The notes: generated by a model not told the origin, from the sequence alone. A DNA stretch of 45,745 nt from Candidatus Adlerbacteria bacterium (GCA_003135635.1 PLCJ01000001.1:216623-262367), one strand, 5' to 3'. Positions 24,717 to 34,395 are shown, counted from the stretch's first letter. A program made the numbers and translations.

Positions 24717-25813
24717 AAGTTCCATTTCTTGATCCACACCTGACGAAAAGAGATATTAACGAGCTCGTGAGCTCAATTAGAAGCGGCTGGTTAGCATATG
24801 GTCCATATACAGCAACCCTAGAACAAGAATTAGCAAAATATCTTCAAGTACCCCACGTCGTTATGACAGCAAGTGCGACTGCCGCCCTTCATATGTCTCT
24901 TATTTTAGCGGGGGTAAAAGAAGGGGATGAAGTTATTACAACACCACTTTCATGGGTTGCGACGAGTAATGTTATTTTATACCAGCGTGCAAAAATAGTT
25001 TTTGCTGATGTTGATCCCACAACTGGTATTTTAGACCCCGAGGAAGTAGTAAAAAAAATTACAAAAAAGACAAAAGCAATTTTGCTTGTACATTTGTATG
25101 GCCAAATGGCGGATATGAAGCGCTTTAAGACTCTTGCAGATAAATATAATATTGCTCTTATTGAAGACACAGCACATGCGCTAGAAGCAAAACGAGATAA
25201 TCTTCGTCCTGGGCAGAACGGATTTTCTGCCTGCCTAAGCTTTCATGTCGCAAAAAATATTACCTCAGGACAAGGTGGTGCAATTATTTTACATACGGAA
25301 GAACAGGCACGTTTAGCAAAATTGTTAAGACGAGACGGGGTAATGAATACTCCCGACGGCAAACGCCGCATGATAACTTTTGGTTATAAGTATGATGCTA
25401 CCGATTTCCAAGCAGCGCTCTTGATGCATCAGTTAAAACGGATAGAAAAACAACATCAAATGCGCACAGAGGTATTTGAGCGCTATAGAAAGATGTTTGC
25501 TGGTGTACCGGGTATCGACTTTCCTAAACTTGTACAAAACGCAGTTCACTCAGGACATATGTTTGTGGTCTGGGTCGACCCCAAAAAACGCGACTTCATC
25601 CGCGCCGCACTTCTTAAAAAAGGAATTCAAACTTCCATACATTATGATCCTATTCATCTTGAACCATATTATAAAGAAACATTTGGGTATAAAGAAAATG
25701 ATTTTCCTATTGCAGAAAGGCTCGGCGCATCAACTATCACACTTCCGACCTATTCCAAATTAACTCGACGGCAGCAGAACTACATAATTAAGAACCTCGT
25801 ATCACTTGTCTAA
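24713..25813 (+). CDS. DegT/DnrJ/EryC1/StrS aminotransferase (perosamine synthase-like)
   Basis: A 366-residue PLP-dependent sugar aminotransferase. The PLP lysine is Lys181 in SFHVAKNIT, followed by SGQGGA (the usual TxGEGG). The cofactor-contacting EDTAHAL is at 151-157 and TASATAALH at 52-60. Family members transaminate 4-keto or 3-keto sugar nucleotides. Adjacent gmd makes GDP-4-keto-6-deoxymannose, so GDP-perosamine synthase (Per/RfbE) is the best guess, inferred from context. No N-acetyltransferase gene is nearby. The gene starts in an ATGA overlap. Confidence 0.83.
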   Translation: MKVPFLDPHLTKRDINELVSSIRSGWLAYGPYTATLEQELAKYLQVPHVVMTASATAALHMSLILAGVKEGDEVITTPLSWVATSNVILYQRAKIVFADVDPTTGILDPEEVVKKITKKTKAILLVHLYGQMADMKRFKTLADKYNIALIEDTAHALEAKRDNLRPGQNGFSACLSFHVAKNITSGQGGAIILHTEEQARLAKLLRRDGVMNTPDGKRRMITFGYKYDATDFQAALLMHQLKRIEKQHQMRTEVFERYRKMFAGVPGIDFPKLVQNAVHSGHMFVVWVDPKKRDFIRAALLKKGIQTSIHYDPIHLEPYYKETFGYKENDFPIAERLGASTITLPTYSKLTRRQQNYIIKNLVSLV

Positions 25814-25822
25814 TGGTAGGAT

Positions 25823-27058
25823 ATGAAAATTCTTATATTGCAGGATGACTTTCCGCCGCACCATGCCGGTGGGGCAGCAGTTGTTGCTTATAATCTGGCC
25901 AAGGGTTTCAAAAAATCTGGTCATGATATCTTGGTAATAACAACAGTACAGAAGCGAAGTCTTGTCGGACGGGAGACGATGGATGGGATAGAGGTGGAGA
26001 GATTGTTTTCTGAATATCATGAACGTTGGCGAGGATATCTTTCTCTCTATAATCCGCAGACTATTCCTGCCTTAAAAAAGATAATGAAAAAATGGCAGCC
26101 CGATATTGTACATGTGCACAACGTACATTGGTATCTTTCCTACCATTCACTAAAAATCGCTGGCTATACAGGCGCAAAAGTTTTTCTTACCGCACATGAT
26201 GGGATGCTCTTTCATTATGGCAAGCCACACGATGACAAAAGGGTGAGTGCTTTAGAACTAATGAAATCATACCGGCTTCGCTATAACCCCTTACGTAATT
26301 ATTGCATACGACGGTATCTGCGATACGTTACCAACATAGTTGCAGTAAGTGATGCACTGAAGCGAGCCCTAAACAATAATGATATCAGTAACGTACACGT
26401 TATTCATAACGGCATTGATGTAGAAAGATGGATAGAGCCCGAAGAATCAGTGGAGACTTTTAAAAAACACTATGGTCTCGGCGATTCTGTCATTTTGTTC
26501 GGTGGCCGACTCTCCGGCTCAAAAGGTGCAGGAAAGATGATAGAAGCCCTGGATATTATTGTGAAGACCATTCCAAATACGCAACTTTTAATTGTAGGCC
26601 AAAAAGATGCATATGCACAAAAAATGCTTGTACAGGCGCAAGAAAGAGGCGTGGTAGACGGAATATTATTTACAGGGTGGATTTCAGGGCATATATTGCA
26701 TCAGGCATATCATGCTGCATCAGTTGTTGCTGTACCCTCTTTGTATCTTGATCCCTTCCCCACGGTGAATCTTGAGGCAATGGCGTGTAATAAACCGGTA
26801 GTTGCAACATGCTTTGGCGGTTCAGTGGAAGTAGTTTCTGATGGGATTACGGGGTATATTGTCGATCCGTTTGATGTGCCCACAATGGCAGCAAAAATAG
26901 CTGAGATCCTGAAAGACAAAGAAAAGAAAAAAGTATTCGGACAGGCAGGATATGAAAAAGTAACAAAAGAATTTACTCTCGAAAAACAAACAGCGACATA
27001 CGAGCGCATTTTTGTTTCTTCTGGGAAGGATGCAGAATCCTTAAATACTGTCATTTAA
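25823..27058 (+). CDS. Glycosyltransferase, GT4 family
   Basis: A 411-residue GT4 transferase. DDFPPHHAGGAAVVAYNL is the N-terminal glycine-rich loop; VHVHNVHWY and TAHDGMLFHYG line the acceptor cleft. The donor half has VIHNGIDVERW, FGGRLSGSKGAG and IVGQKDAYAQ. The acidic motif is altered: DPFPTVNLEAMACNKP has Asp in place of the first Glu and keeps the second. It closes the gmd-GT-DegT-GT run, 9 nt after the aminotransferase stop. Confidence 0.86.
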   Translation: MKILILQDDFPPHHAGGAAVVAYNLAKGFKKSGHDILVITTVQKRSLVGRETMDGIEVERLFSEYHERWRGYLSLYNPQTIPALKKIMKKWQPDIVHVHNVHWYLSYHSLKIAGYTGAKVFLTAHDGMLFHYGKPHDDKRVSALELMKSYRLRYNPLRNYCIRRYLRYVTNIVAVSDALKRALNNNDISNVHVIHNGIDVERWIEPEESVETFKKHYGLGDSVILFGGRLSGSKGAGKMIEALDIIVKTIPNTQLLIVGQKDAYAQKMLVQAQERGVVDGILFTGWISGHILHQAYHAASVVAVPSLYLDPFPTVNLEAMACNKPVVATCFGGSVEVVSDGITGYIVDPFDVPTMAAKIAEILKDKEKKKVFGQAGYEKVTKEFTLEKQTATYERIFVSSGKDAESLNTVI

Positions 27059-27089
27059 CGGCAAGTGAATACGGCACAATTGCTTGTAG

Positions 27090-27095
27090 TAGAAT
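27090..27095 (+). promoter_or_regulatory. -10 element of a methyltransferase gene
   Basis: TAGAAT ends 6 nt before ATG 27102. There is no TG extension and no clear -35, but it keeps the leaderless spacing. Confidence 0.4.
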
Positions 27096-27101
27096 GCTGC
27101 T

Positions 27102-27860
27102 ATGGAAAAAGAATTCGTGAAATATAAAGAGCGGGGAAGTATGCACTGGCGTGAGATGATGAGTCGTGATGTGCGCCACTATAATGCTACCCAGCAAGCA
27201 TGCTACGACTGGATAATGCGATATCTGGAAAATATGCATGGCAAAAAAATACTAGACGTTGGGTGTGGCGATGGCGCGCTGACTTACTCTGTGGCGCTTT
27301 GTGGCGCTGAGATGACCGGCATTGATACCGAAGCACTTGGTATCAAATTGGCTGAAGAAAACGTTCGTTCAACAGGCGAGAATGTACACTGTGTCTTTAT
27401 TGTGGGATCTGCCTACAAGCTGCCCTTTCCTGACAACAGTTTTGACGATGTTGTGAGTTGTGAAGTAATAGAACATGTTGATAATCCAGAGAAAATGGTT
27501 GCTGAAGCGAGCCGTGTGCTGAAGCCAGGGGGTAAGTTTATTCTTACCACTCCTTATCGCCTAACTGAGGTGCCTACTGATCCTAACCATGTACGTGAAT
27601 ATTATCCGAGAGAACTAGAGCGCATGCTTATGGGATATTTCTCTCGTGTTGAAGTAAAACTTACTCACCACATATTTTGGTTTGGACTTTATACATATAC
27701 ATTTCGTCGCTTCAAAAGGCGACAGTTCGGCAAATGGTTTGTGAACATGCTCGCGCTTTGGTTTCGCTATAATCCTTTTATGATCGATTATTCCAACCCT
27801 ACGAAATTTGACCGGTTTGTACAGTTAGTGGCGATTGCCCAAAAAGATCCAGTGAGATAA
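27102..27860 (+). CDS. Class I SAM-dependent methyltransferase
   Basis: A 252-residue methyltransferase with a full SAM site: LDVGCGDGAL (51-60), an acidic residue in GIDTEALG, LPFPDNSFDDVVSCEVIEHV, and the RVLKPGGKFILTTPY strand. The C-terminal 90 residues, rich in aromatic and basic residues (FRRFKRRQFGKWF), may contact membrane lipids. Substrate unknown; a glycan or lipid carrier is likely from context. It is convergent with the next glycosyltransferase gene, 2 nt apart. Confidence 0.83.
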   Translation: MEKEFVKYKERGSMHWREMMSRDVRHYNATQQACYDWIMRYLENMHGKKILDVGCGDGALTYSVALCGAEMTGIDTEALGIKLAEENVRSTGENVHCVFIVGSAYKLPFPDNSFDDVVSCEVIEHVDNPEKMVAEASRVLKPGGKFILTTPYRLTEVPTDPNHVREYYPRELERMLMGYFSRVEVKLTHHIFWFGLYTYTFRRFKRRQFGKWFVNMLALWFRYNPFMIDYSNPTKFDRFVQLVAIAQKDPVR

Positions 27861-27862
27861 TA

Positions 27863-28822
27863 CTATTTCTCCAACAATCTCTTGATATTTTTATAGATAT
27901 TTGGAAAATGGTTTTTAAATGGGCGCATAAGACGCTGACGGAATTGTTTATCTACTCCAAAATGATAACGGTAGACATAATTATCTGCCTCACGGTTGAT
28001 CATGAGCTCTTTGGGATGAGTGAGCGGAAAATGCATCGCATGTATACGCATTTCAGCCTGTTCAGTCTTACTTTTAGTGTGCGTAGCGCGCTCGTTGAAG
28101 CCTATATTTGAAATGAGGTTAACACTTGCGGTCAGAGAAATGCCTCCACGTGACATACATGCGAGGGCCCACTGGCCATCCCAACTATCCTTGACATGTT
28201 TTTTGTAGTAGCTGTCCCATTTCATCTCGAAGAGATCATACGCGCCATGGTTATGAAAACTATCAATAAGTACTCGGGATTCTCTGAGGGCAGGCCACTC
28301 CTTGATATCAAAGTCATAGAATTTCCATGCGCGCCGCCAGGTTGCCCAGCCATTTATCATTGGAATGAAGGAGGCATAATAACTTTCACGGATATTAAAA
28401 TTGGAGTTATTTTCTTGGAAACAGTTACCGACAATATGCATAACTCGCTCGTCATGAGCATATTTTTCTAGAAGTTCCTGTGCAAATGGAAAAAAAGAGG
28501 GATGGGCGATACAGTCATCTTCCAGGATTATTGCCTGCTCAACTTGCTCAAAAACCCACGTGATGCCAGTCGCAGGTCTGTACCCACAGCCAAGGTTTTT
28601 TTCCGCATAATTCCTGTGGACCACACACGGCCAATCAACACCTTTTTCTACTACCGCGCGTGCTGCTTCGCACAACGAACGATCTGCTTCATTACGTGGA
28701 CCATCGGCTATCACAAAAAGTTGTCTAGGACGTGCTTCTCGTATAGCAGCGAATGCTCTCGCTGTCTCTTTAGGACGATTAAAAATAATTAGTACTACTG
28801 ACACATCCAATTGCTCAGACAT
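27863..28822 (-). CDS. Glycosyltransferase-like protein (GT2/HlpA-like)
   Basis: A 319-residue GT-A-type protein. VSVVLIIFNRPKETARAF begins the nucleotide-binding half and ILEDDCIAHPSFFPF supplies the DxD-like metal site (EDD). MINGWATWRRAWKFYD is a conserved stretch of the group once annotated 'hemolytic protein HlpA-like', now viewed as glycosyltransferases. It is the only GT-A-like enzyme of the locus. It is the last gene of the minus-strand run FkbM-flippase-GT and overlaps the flippase by 8 bases. Confidence 0.75.
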   Translation of the reverse strand: MSEQLDVSVVLIIFNRPKETARAFAAIREARPRQLFVIADGPRNEADRSLCEAARAVVEKGVDWPCVVHRNYAEKNLGCGYRPATGITWVFEQVEQAIILEDDCIAHPSFFPFAQELLEKYAHDERVMHIVGNCFQENNSNFNIRESYYASFIPMINGWATWRRAWKFYDFDIKEWPALRESRVLIDSFHNHGAYDLFEMKWDSYYKKHVKDSWDGQWALACMSRGGISLTASVNLISNIGFNERATHTKSKTEQAEMRIHAMHFPLTHPKELMINREADNYVYRYHFGVDKQFRQRLMRPFKNHFPNIYKNIKRLLEK

Positions 28823-30092
28823 ATATAATTTCTTTATCTAAGGTGTTCTTATAGAGAAAATAATTAAGAATAGCCACTATAATCCTAGTAATGATTCGCG
28901 CTACAATAAGTCCAATTAATCCCCAAAAAATAATACCCAGGAACATAAGTCCAATCTGCAAAACAGAATAAACACTATAAGCTATATACTGCTCTTTTAT
29001 TTTTTTCTTTGCGGTAAGATATGAGTTTGCAGGATCAAGAGTGAGGGTCAATAGCCAAAGAGCATATACCTGGGAATATCCTATGGCGCCGATATATTTG
29101 GGAAATAAAAATGTAAATATAAATGGTGCAGAAAGAATATAAGCAACGGTCACTATTACACTAAAAATGAAGAACCAAAGAAATTTATTTCCCATGGTAC
29201 TTTCAATTTCTTTTTTAGTGCGTTTAACAAATCCAGCTTGCACCATTGCATCAAATGTCTTCAGCGGTCCTTTTATTTGGTCAGGGATGGCTGCGGCGAA
29301 GTTATAAATTGCCAACTCAACGGCACCAATGTAATGGAAGACTAGTATCTGATCTAAATTATCTGCAATACCACCCAGAATACCCATCACACTCAAATGT
29401 TTGCCATATGAAACCATGCCCGTGTCAATTTTTTGTGGGTCAGGTTTGTATACCTTGGTTGTCCGAAAATAAAAATACAGATCAGCAAGAAGATTTGCGA
29501 CAAAATATACAGCGACAAGGATAAGAGGATTATTGGTAAGAAAAACAGTAACGATTAGTGCACCAACTGGAATAACGTTGTCGAGAATGGCATATACCTG
29601 TTGGCGTACAAAATCTCTTTTTCCTGCCAAGAAGGCGAGAAATAGACTAGAGCTACCAAGCAAGGGGGCAAGACACCCGCCTATTAATATCTCTGCAGCA
29701 ATTCTCGGGTTATGGAGTGTAAAATAATAAGAAGCAATGGCGATAGCTCCAACAAATATAAAAAAACTCCAACGAATATTAGTCCAAAAGCCTCTTTGCA
29801 GTGATCCATCAAAACCATTGGCGGTTGATTGAAGCACGGCACTCCCGATGCCGACGAGGGAAAATGAAGATAAGATAGCGATAACCGAAAGGACATATTT
29901 ATATTCGCCATACGTTGCCTTTGAAAGGAAATGGCTTACTACAATTGCAAGTACAAGGGAAGCAGCTATGCTACTGATCTGGGAAATAACTGACCAAATT
30001 CCTCCAGATGCGAGGTATACCATGTCGGTCTTTGTGTATTTTTCGCTCCACCGCAAAAGACGGACAAAAGATCTTTGTGGTTTATCGGTCAT
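28815..30092 (-). CDS. Polysaccharide flippase (Wzx/MATE-like)
   Basis: A protein of about 425 residues with some 12 hydrophobic helices and almost no soluble domains, matching the oligosaccharide flippase (RfbX/Wzx, MOP superfamily) pattern. The first 30 residues are polar and then helices run to the end, with the typical NNPLILVAVYF and LDPANSYLTAKKK segments. It would move the lipid-linked repeat unit across the cytoplasmic membrane. The ATG at 30092 is preferred to an upstream TTG. Together with the O-antigen ligase/polymerase homologue downstream it suggests a Wzx/Wzy-type route. Confidence 0.85.
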   Translation of the reverse strand: MTDKPQRSFVRLLRWSEKYTKTDMVYLASGGIWSVISQISSIAASLVLAIVVSHFLSKATYGEYKYVLSVIAILSSFSLVGIGSAVLQSTANGFDGSLQRGFWTNIRWSFFIFVGAIAIASYYFTLHNPRIAAEILIGGCLAPLLGSSSLFLAFLAGKRDFVRQQVYAILDNVIPVGALIVTVFLTNNPLILVAVYFVANLLADLYFYFRTTKVYKPDPQKIDTGMVSYGKHLSVMGILGGIADNLDQILVFHYIGAVELAIYNFAAAIPDQIKGPLKTFDAMVQAGFVKRTKKEIESTMGNKFLWFFIFSVIVTVAYILSAPFIFTFLFPKYIGAIGYSQVYALWLLTLTLDPANSYLTAKKKIKEQYIAYSVYSVLQIGLMFLGIIFWGLIGLIVARIITRIIVAILNYFLYKNTLDKEIIYV

Positions 30093-30116
30093 AAAGAAAT
30101 TAATACAGGGCAATAA

Positions 30117-30941
30117 CTACTCAAGCATAACCTCATGATGTACTTTTTTACTAACGGCGTAATAATTCTGGTCATGAGGAGAAGGAATATATGGCTTAGT
30201 TGTGGTATATCCATATGATTTTAATAAATTAAATATAGGGGTGGCATCTTTTACGTGCGGCTCCGCAACTTCAAACGAGAGAACATCGATACAGGCTTCA
30301 GAAAGTAACCGATGAGCTCCCCGCAAAACCGCCAATTCATGGCCTTCAACATCAATTTTTATGAATCCTATATTGTCTAAATTATTATACTTCGCAAAAG
30401 CATCTAATGTCGTTATATGTACCATTTGAGTTGAAACAGGTTTTGCCCCCTCCTCCGTAGTAGGCATAGTAGGTATATGGATGGAATTCCACACGGACTT
30501 TCCTGGAATAAAAATGTGCATCTGTGCGGTGCTGACCGTATCGCCCAACGCTGAATTTACCGGTACGATATTAGTGCGCTTGTTTAGATTAGTGGTTTCT
30601 TGTAACCATTCGAATGTCTGTAGGACTGGTTCAAATGCATACACGGTTTTTGCAAGACGACTGAGATACACAGCGTGAATTCCTATATTTGCCCCCGCAT
30701 CAATGACTACCTTTCCATTCGCGTAGCGATCATACATGGAAAACTCATACTTGTAGTTTTCACGCGTCAAAAGTTTTTTAATGGGAATCATGTCAAACGG
30801 ATACAATCGCATTTTGATGCCGAAATTGTCCCGTACGATGACCGAACCAATTCTACGTCTTATTGAATAATAAGAAGCTTTTATCTGCAAAATAATACGA
30901 TTGTATGTAGCGGACAAAAACATCTTGGTACTGGAAAACAT
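30117..30941 (-). CDS. FkbM family methyltransferase
   Basis: A 274-residue SAM-dependent methyltransferase of the FkbM family, which O-methylates glycans and natural products. Motif I is DAGANIGIH (81-89), the acidic motif lies in AFEPV, and FIKIDVEGHELAVLRGA is the family signature. The N-terminal 50 residues are basic (YSIRRRIG), perhaps a membrane association. First gene of a minus-strand operon FkbM-flippase-GT. A weak -10 (TAATAT, 30952-30957 on the minus strand) lies 10 nt before the ATG. Confidence 0.87.
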   Translation of the reverse strand: MFSSTKMFLSATYNRIILQIKASYYSIRRRIGSVIVRDNFGIKMRLYPFDMIPIKKLLTRENYKYEFSMYDRYANGKVVIDAGANIGIHAVYLSRLAKTVYAFEPVLQTFEWLQETTNLNKRTNIVPVNSALGDTVSTAQMHIFIPGKSVWNSIHIPTMPTTEEGAKPVSTQMVHITTLDAFAKYNNLDNIGFIKIDVEGHELAVLRGAHRLLSEACIDVLSFEVAEPHVKDATPIFNLLKSYGYTTTKPYIPSPHDQNYYAVSKKVHHEVMLE

Positions 30942-31022
30942 GGTGCACTCAATATTAGCGTTTATGTGTATATCAGGCTAGGATCACAATATCTACGATA
31001 CTCCTTATAACCCGTCGTATTA

Positions 31023-31031
31023 TGGTAGAGT
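31023..31031 (+). promoter_or_regulatory. Extended -10 promoter of a GT4 gene
   Basis: TG-g-TAGAGT (hexamer 31026-31031) ends 7 nt before GTG 31039. An earlier in-frame GTG at 31030 lies inside the -10 and would not be in the mRNA. Confidence 0.6.
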
Positions 31032-31038
31032 GTCTTTT

Positions 31039-32106
31039 GTGAAAGTGTGTCTTTTTGGGATTTATAACCCTCAATACGCTCGTAACTATGTTTTAAAATC
31101 GGGGTTTTTAAAACATGGATATACGGTAGTGGAGTGTCGAGTTGACCCCACCGAGCACACAGGTCTCACTAAATATTGGCTTCTCTACAAAGAATATCGA
31201 AAAATAAGAAAAGAGCATTTTGAACATATCATCGTTTGTTTCCCGGGGCATATTACTGTTTTTATTGCCCGGTTGCTTTTTGGAAAGAAAATTATATTTG
31301 ACGTATTTATTTCGCTCTATGACTCAAACGTGTTTGATCGGCAAACTTATGGCCCAAACACTTTGCGCGCATGGCGCGATTGGCTGCTTGATTGGAGTAG
31401 TTGCAGACTTGCCAGCACGTTACTTTTTGATACGAAGGAACATATACACTATTTTTCAGAAACTTTTGGTGTAGCGCAGAGCAAATGTATACGAGTGTTT
31501 ATAGGCACTCAGGATGACATTTTTTATCCAAGACCCACACCCAACAATAAGACATTTACCGTTACTTTTCATGGCTCATTTATTCCACTACACGGAGTTT
31601 CATATATTGTCGAAGCTGCGCAGATTTTGAGAGATGAAGAAATACTCTTTCATATGATTGGCGAAGGACCAGAGACAAGGGCTACTCAAAATAAAATTCA
31701 TGCACTCAACCTTCACAAGAGTGTACTGTTTTTTGGCAGAGTGTCTTTGGAAGAATTGGCTCAACATATTGCACGAAGTGATATTTCCCTCGGCATTTTC
31801 GGGAACACGCCAAAAGCATTCCGAGTTATTCCAAACAAAATATATGAATCTATGGCAATGCAGAAAGCAATCATCACTGCAGATACTCCTGCGGTTCGCG
31901 AACTGCTCAGTGAAAAAACTACATTGCTCATTCCTTCTGCAAATCCCACTGCACTTGCCTCAGCAATCCTTGAGCTGAAGCATGATGAAATAAAGCGCCG
32001 CCAGATTGCTCTTGCCGCCAGGGAGCTTTTTCAATCTTCTCTTCTTCCCGAACATATTGTGGGGAGACTCCTGAGCTCGCTCAAGGAGCATCGTCTTTAC
32101 CCATAG
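31039..32106 (+). CDS. Glycosyltransferase, GT4 family
   Basis: A 355-residue GT4-like transferase, starting at GTG 31039 where the -10 ends 7 nt upstream. The donor half shows HGSFIPLHGVSYI, MIGEGPETRATQNK and IPNKIYESMAMQKAIITAD. The Lys-x-x-Glu segment plays the acidic role of the EGFG motif, as in the glycosyltransferase subgroup with PxKxxEYMA. The N-terminal domain is short. It precedes the O-antigen ligase gene, which has its own weak -10. Confidence 0.82.
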   Translation: MKVCLFGIYNPQYARNYVLKSGFLKHGYTVVECRVDPTEHTGLTKYWLLYKEYRKIRKEHFEHIIVCFPGHITVFIARLLFGKKIIFDVFISLYDSNVFDRQTYGPNTLRAWRDWLLDWSSCRLASTLLFDTKEHIHYFSETFGVAQSKCIRVFIGTQDDIFYPRPTPNNKTFTVTFHGSFIPLHGVSYIVEAAQILRDEEILFHMIGEGPETRATQNKIHALNLHKSVLFFGRVSLEELAQHIARSDISLGIFGNTPKAFRVIPNKIYESMAMQKAIITADTPAVRELLSEKTTLLIPSANPTALASAILELKHDEIKRRQIALAARELFQSSLLPEHIVGRLLSSLKEHRLYP

Positions 32107-32129
32107 GCGTGCTATAGTATTCCTCGTAT

Positions 32130-34391
32130 ATGCCGTACACAAAATACCTCCGCTGGATAATTCTTGCTCTCCTTTCACTTGCATTTTTGATTCCTTTTAT
32201 TGTCGCTGACGGTTCGTTCATTCCAAATATGTTCTTTCCTTTTATCACTGGAAAGAACTTCGCATTTCGCATACTGGTGGAACTCCTTGCGGGATTCTAC
32301 GTGCTCTTGGCCCTTAGAGAACCGAAGTACCGTCCGCACGCGTCCATTTTGATGTGGGTGCTTTTGGGGTTTGTGGTATGGATGGGGATTGCAACTGCAG
32401 CGAGCGTTGATCCAATCAAAAGCTTCTGGAGTAATTTCGAGCGCATGGAAGGATATCTCAGCATCCTTCATCTTTTTGCGTACTGTGTTATTGCGGGCGC
32501 CGTGGTCTCGGCAGAGGAGTGGTGGGATAAGCTGTTTCAGATCTCAATTGCCGCCAGCGTGCTGGAGGGGTTTATTGCGCTTTTCCAAATCATACATCTA
32601 TTCGGGTTTGCGCCGAGCTCCCAGAGCGGCGCGCGTGCGGATGGCACTTTTGGTAATGCGACGTACCTGGCCGTGTACATGCTCATAAATCTTTTCCTCA
32701 CGCTTTTTGTACTTGTGCGCATGCGCCGTCCCCACATCCTCCAGGGGTATTACGGTATTGCGCTTATCCTGCAGGGGGTAGCGGTGTACTACACGGAGAC
32801 GCGTGGCACACTTCTTGGCCTCCTCCTTGGGCTCGTTGTGGTTGCGGTATGGATCGCCTGGAAAGCAAGAGAGGTGGAATGGCATACCCTCAGGCGTATA
32901 TCCCTGGGTGCGCTCATCACAATTGCGATTCTGGTTGTTGGATTTTTGGGACTGAGTGGTACTGCTCTTGTGCAACACTCTCCCACACTTACCCGGCTCG
33001 CCTCTATTTCGCTCAATGATCCCACGGTACGCACCCGCCTTTTATACATCTGGCCTATGGCCCTGGAGGGATTTAAGGATAAGCCGATACTCGGGTGGGG
33101 CCAGGAAAACTTCAACTTTGTTTTCAACAAATATTACGTCCCTGCCATGTATGACCAGGAGCAGTGGTTTGATCGTGCGCACAACGCTTTTCTTGACTGG
33201 CTTATCGCGGGTGGACTGCCTGCCTTTCTCCTGTATCTTTCTCTTTTTGTATTTGCGATCTGGGCTGTGGTGCGCTCTCGCCTCAGCGTCCCTGAACAGG
33301 CGGCACTCCTGGGACTTCTGTGCGCGTACGCGTTTAATAACCTCTTCGTGTTTGACAACTTAGTGAGCTATATCTATTTCTTCATCATCATCGCCTTTGC
33401 TCATGGACTTTCTCCGCGCAAGCCACACGCTCTCTTACTCTTATCTCGTCCAGCCTCCGAGCACATTATGGCTATTGCAGCGCCGATAGTCCTTGTGCTG
33501 ATGGGCATCGGCATATGGGTGGTAAACGTCCCCGGCATCGCGCGGGCTGAAGGGCTCATCGTTGCGCTTACTACCCAGAATTTAACCGCCACCGCAACGG
33601 CTGCCCAAGGTTCACCCAAAGACCCAGCAAACAATTTGGCAGAGTTTAATCAGATACTGAGTAGTCCAGGATGGCCCGGAACGCCGCTTGGCCGACAAGA
33701 GGTGGTTGAGCAGATGCTCCAGTTTGCCTCCAATACCATTTCTCCCTCTACCTCGGTGAGTCCCAATCTCAAGCAGCAGTTCTACACCGCTTCGCTTAAT
33801 GCCGCGACGGCATTTCTTGCCACCAGGCCACACGATGCGCGACTGGAGCTCTTTGTGGGCACATTTCTCAATGCCTTCGGGCAAGCACAAGCGGCTCAAC
33901 AGTACCTTCTCATGGCGCACAATGACTCTCCACAGAAACAAACCATTCTCTTTCCACTCGGTATAACTGAAATCAGTACGGGTAATACTGCCCAAGGAAT
34001 AGCATATCTTCAGCAAGCGTTTAACGGAGATCCCGCATATACGCAGGCTCGTATATTTTATGCCGCGGGCCTCTACTACACCGGAGGGAAGGCACAGGCG
34101 GATGCCCTCCTCATGGAAGGGTTTGGGACGGTGCTCGTGAATGATTCGACGTTGCTCCAGGTATATATCGATACCAAGCAATACGATCGCGTCGTTGGTA
34201 TATGGCAGATACGGGTACAACAAGACCCCAGCAATAGCCAGACACACATTGGACTTGCGGCTGCATATTTTGCCCAGGGCAATAAAGCACAAGCCATTGC
34301 AGAGCTGCAACGTGCAGCTCAGCTCGATCCCAACCTTGCGCCTCAGATTGACTCTATTATTACGCAGATTCAAAATGGAACACTTAAGTGA
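32130..34391 (+). CDS. O-antigen ligase/polymerase homologue with C-terminal TPR domain
   Basis: A 753-residue membrane protein. Residues 1 to about 440 hold ten or more hydrophobic helices with a large loop containing WGQENFNFVFN and DRAHNAFLDWLIAGG, the Wzy_C (PF04932) hallmark with its conserved His. Residues about 520-753 are soluble and helical, with repeats such as AQAIAELQRAAQLDP and GIAYLQQAFNGDP that fit tetratricopeptide repeats. It likely polymerises or transfers the exported glycan. TATAGT (32113-32118) is 11 nt upstream of the ATG. A terminator follows about 80 bases downstream. Confidence 0.87.
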   Translation: MPYTKYLRWIILALLSLAFLIPFIVADGSFIPNMFFPFITGKNFAFRILVELLAGFYVLLALREPKYRPHASILMWVLLGFVVWMGIATAASVDPIKSFWSNFERMEGYLSILHLFAYCVIAGAVVSAEEWWDKLFQISIAASVLEGFIALFQIIHLFGFAPSSQSGARADGTFGNATYLAVYMLINLFLTLFVLVRMRRPHILQGYYGIALILQGVAVYYTETRGTLLGLLLGLVVVAVWIAWKAREVEWHTLRRISLGALITIAILVVGFLGLSGTALVQHSPTLTRLASISLNDPTVRTRLLYIWPMALEGFKDKPILGWGQENFNFVFNKYYVPAMYDQEQWFDRAHNAFLDWLIAGGLPAFLLYLSLFVFAIWAVVRSRLSVPEQAALLGLLCAYAFNNLFVFDNLVSYIYFFIIIAFAHGLSPRKPHALLLLSRPASEHIMAIAAPIVLVLMGIGIWVVNVPGIARAEGLIVALTTQNLTATATAAQGSPKDPANNLAEFNQILSSPGWPGTPLGRQEVVEQMLQFASNTISPSTSVSPNLKQQFYTASLNAATAFLATRPHDARLELFVGTFLNAFGQAQAAQQYLLMAHNDSPQKQTILFPLGITEISTGNTAQGIAYLQQAFNGDPAYTQARIFYAAGLYYTGGKAQADALLMEGFGTVLVNDSTLLQVYIDTKQYDRVVGIWQIRVQQDPSNSQTHIGLAAAYFAQGNKAQAIAELQRAAQLDPNLAPQIDSIITQIQNGTLK

Positions 34392-34395
34392 GTAA

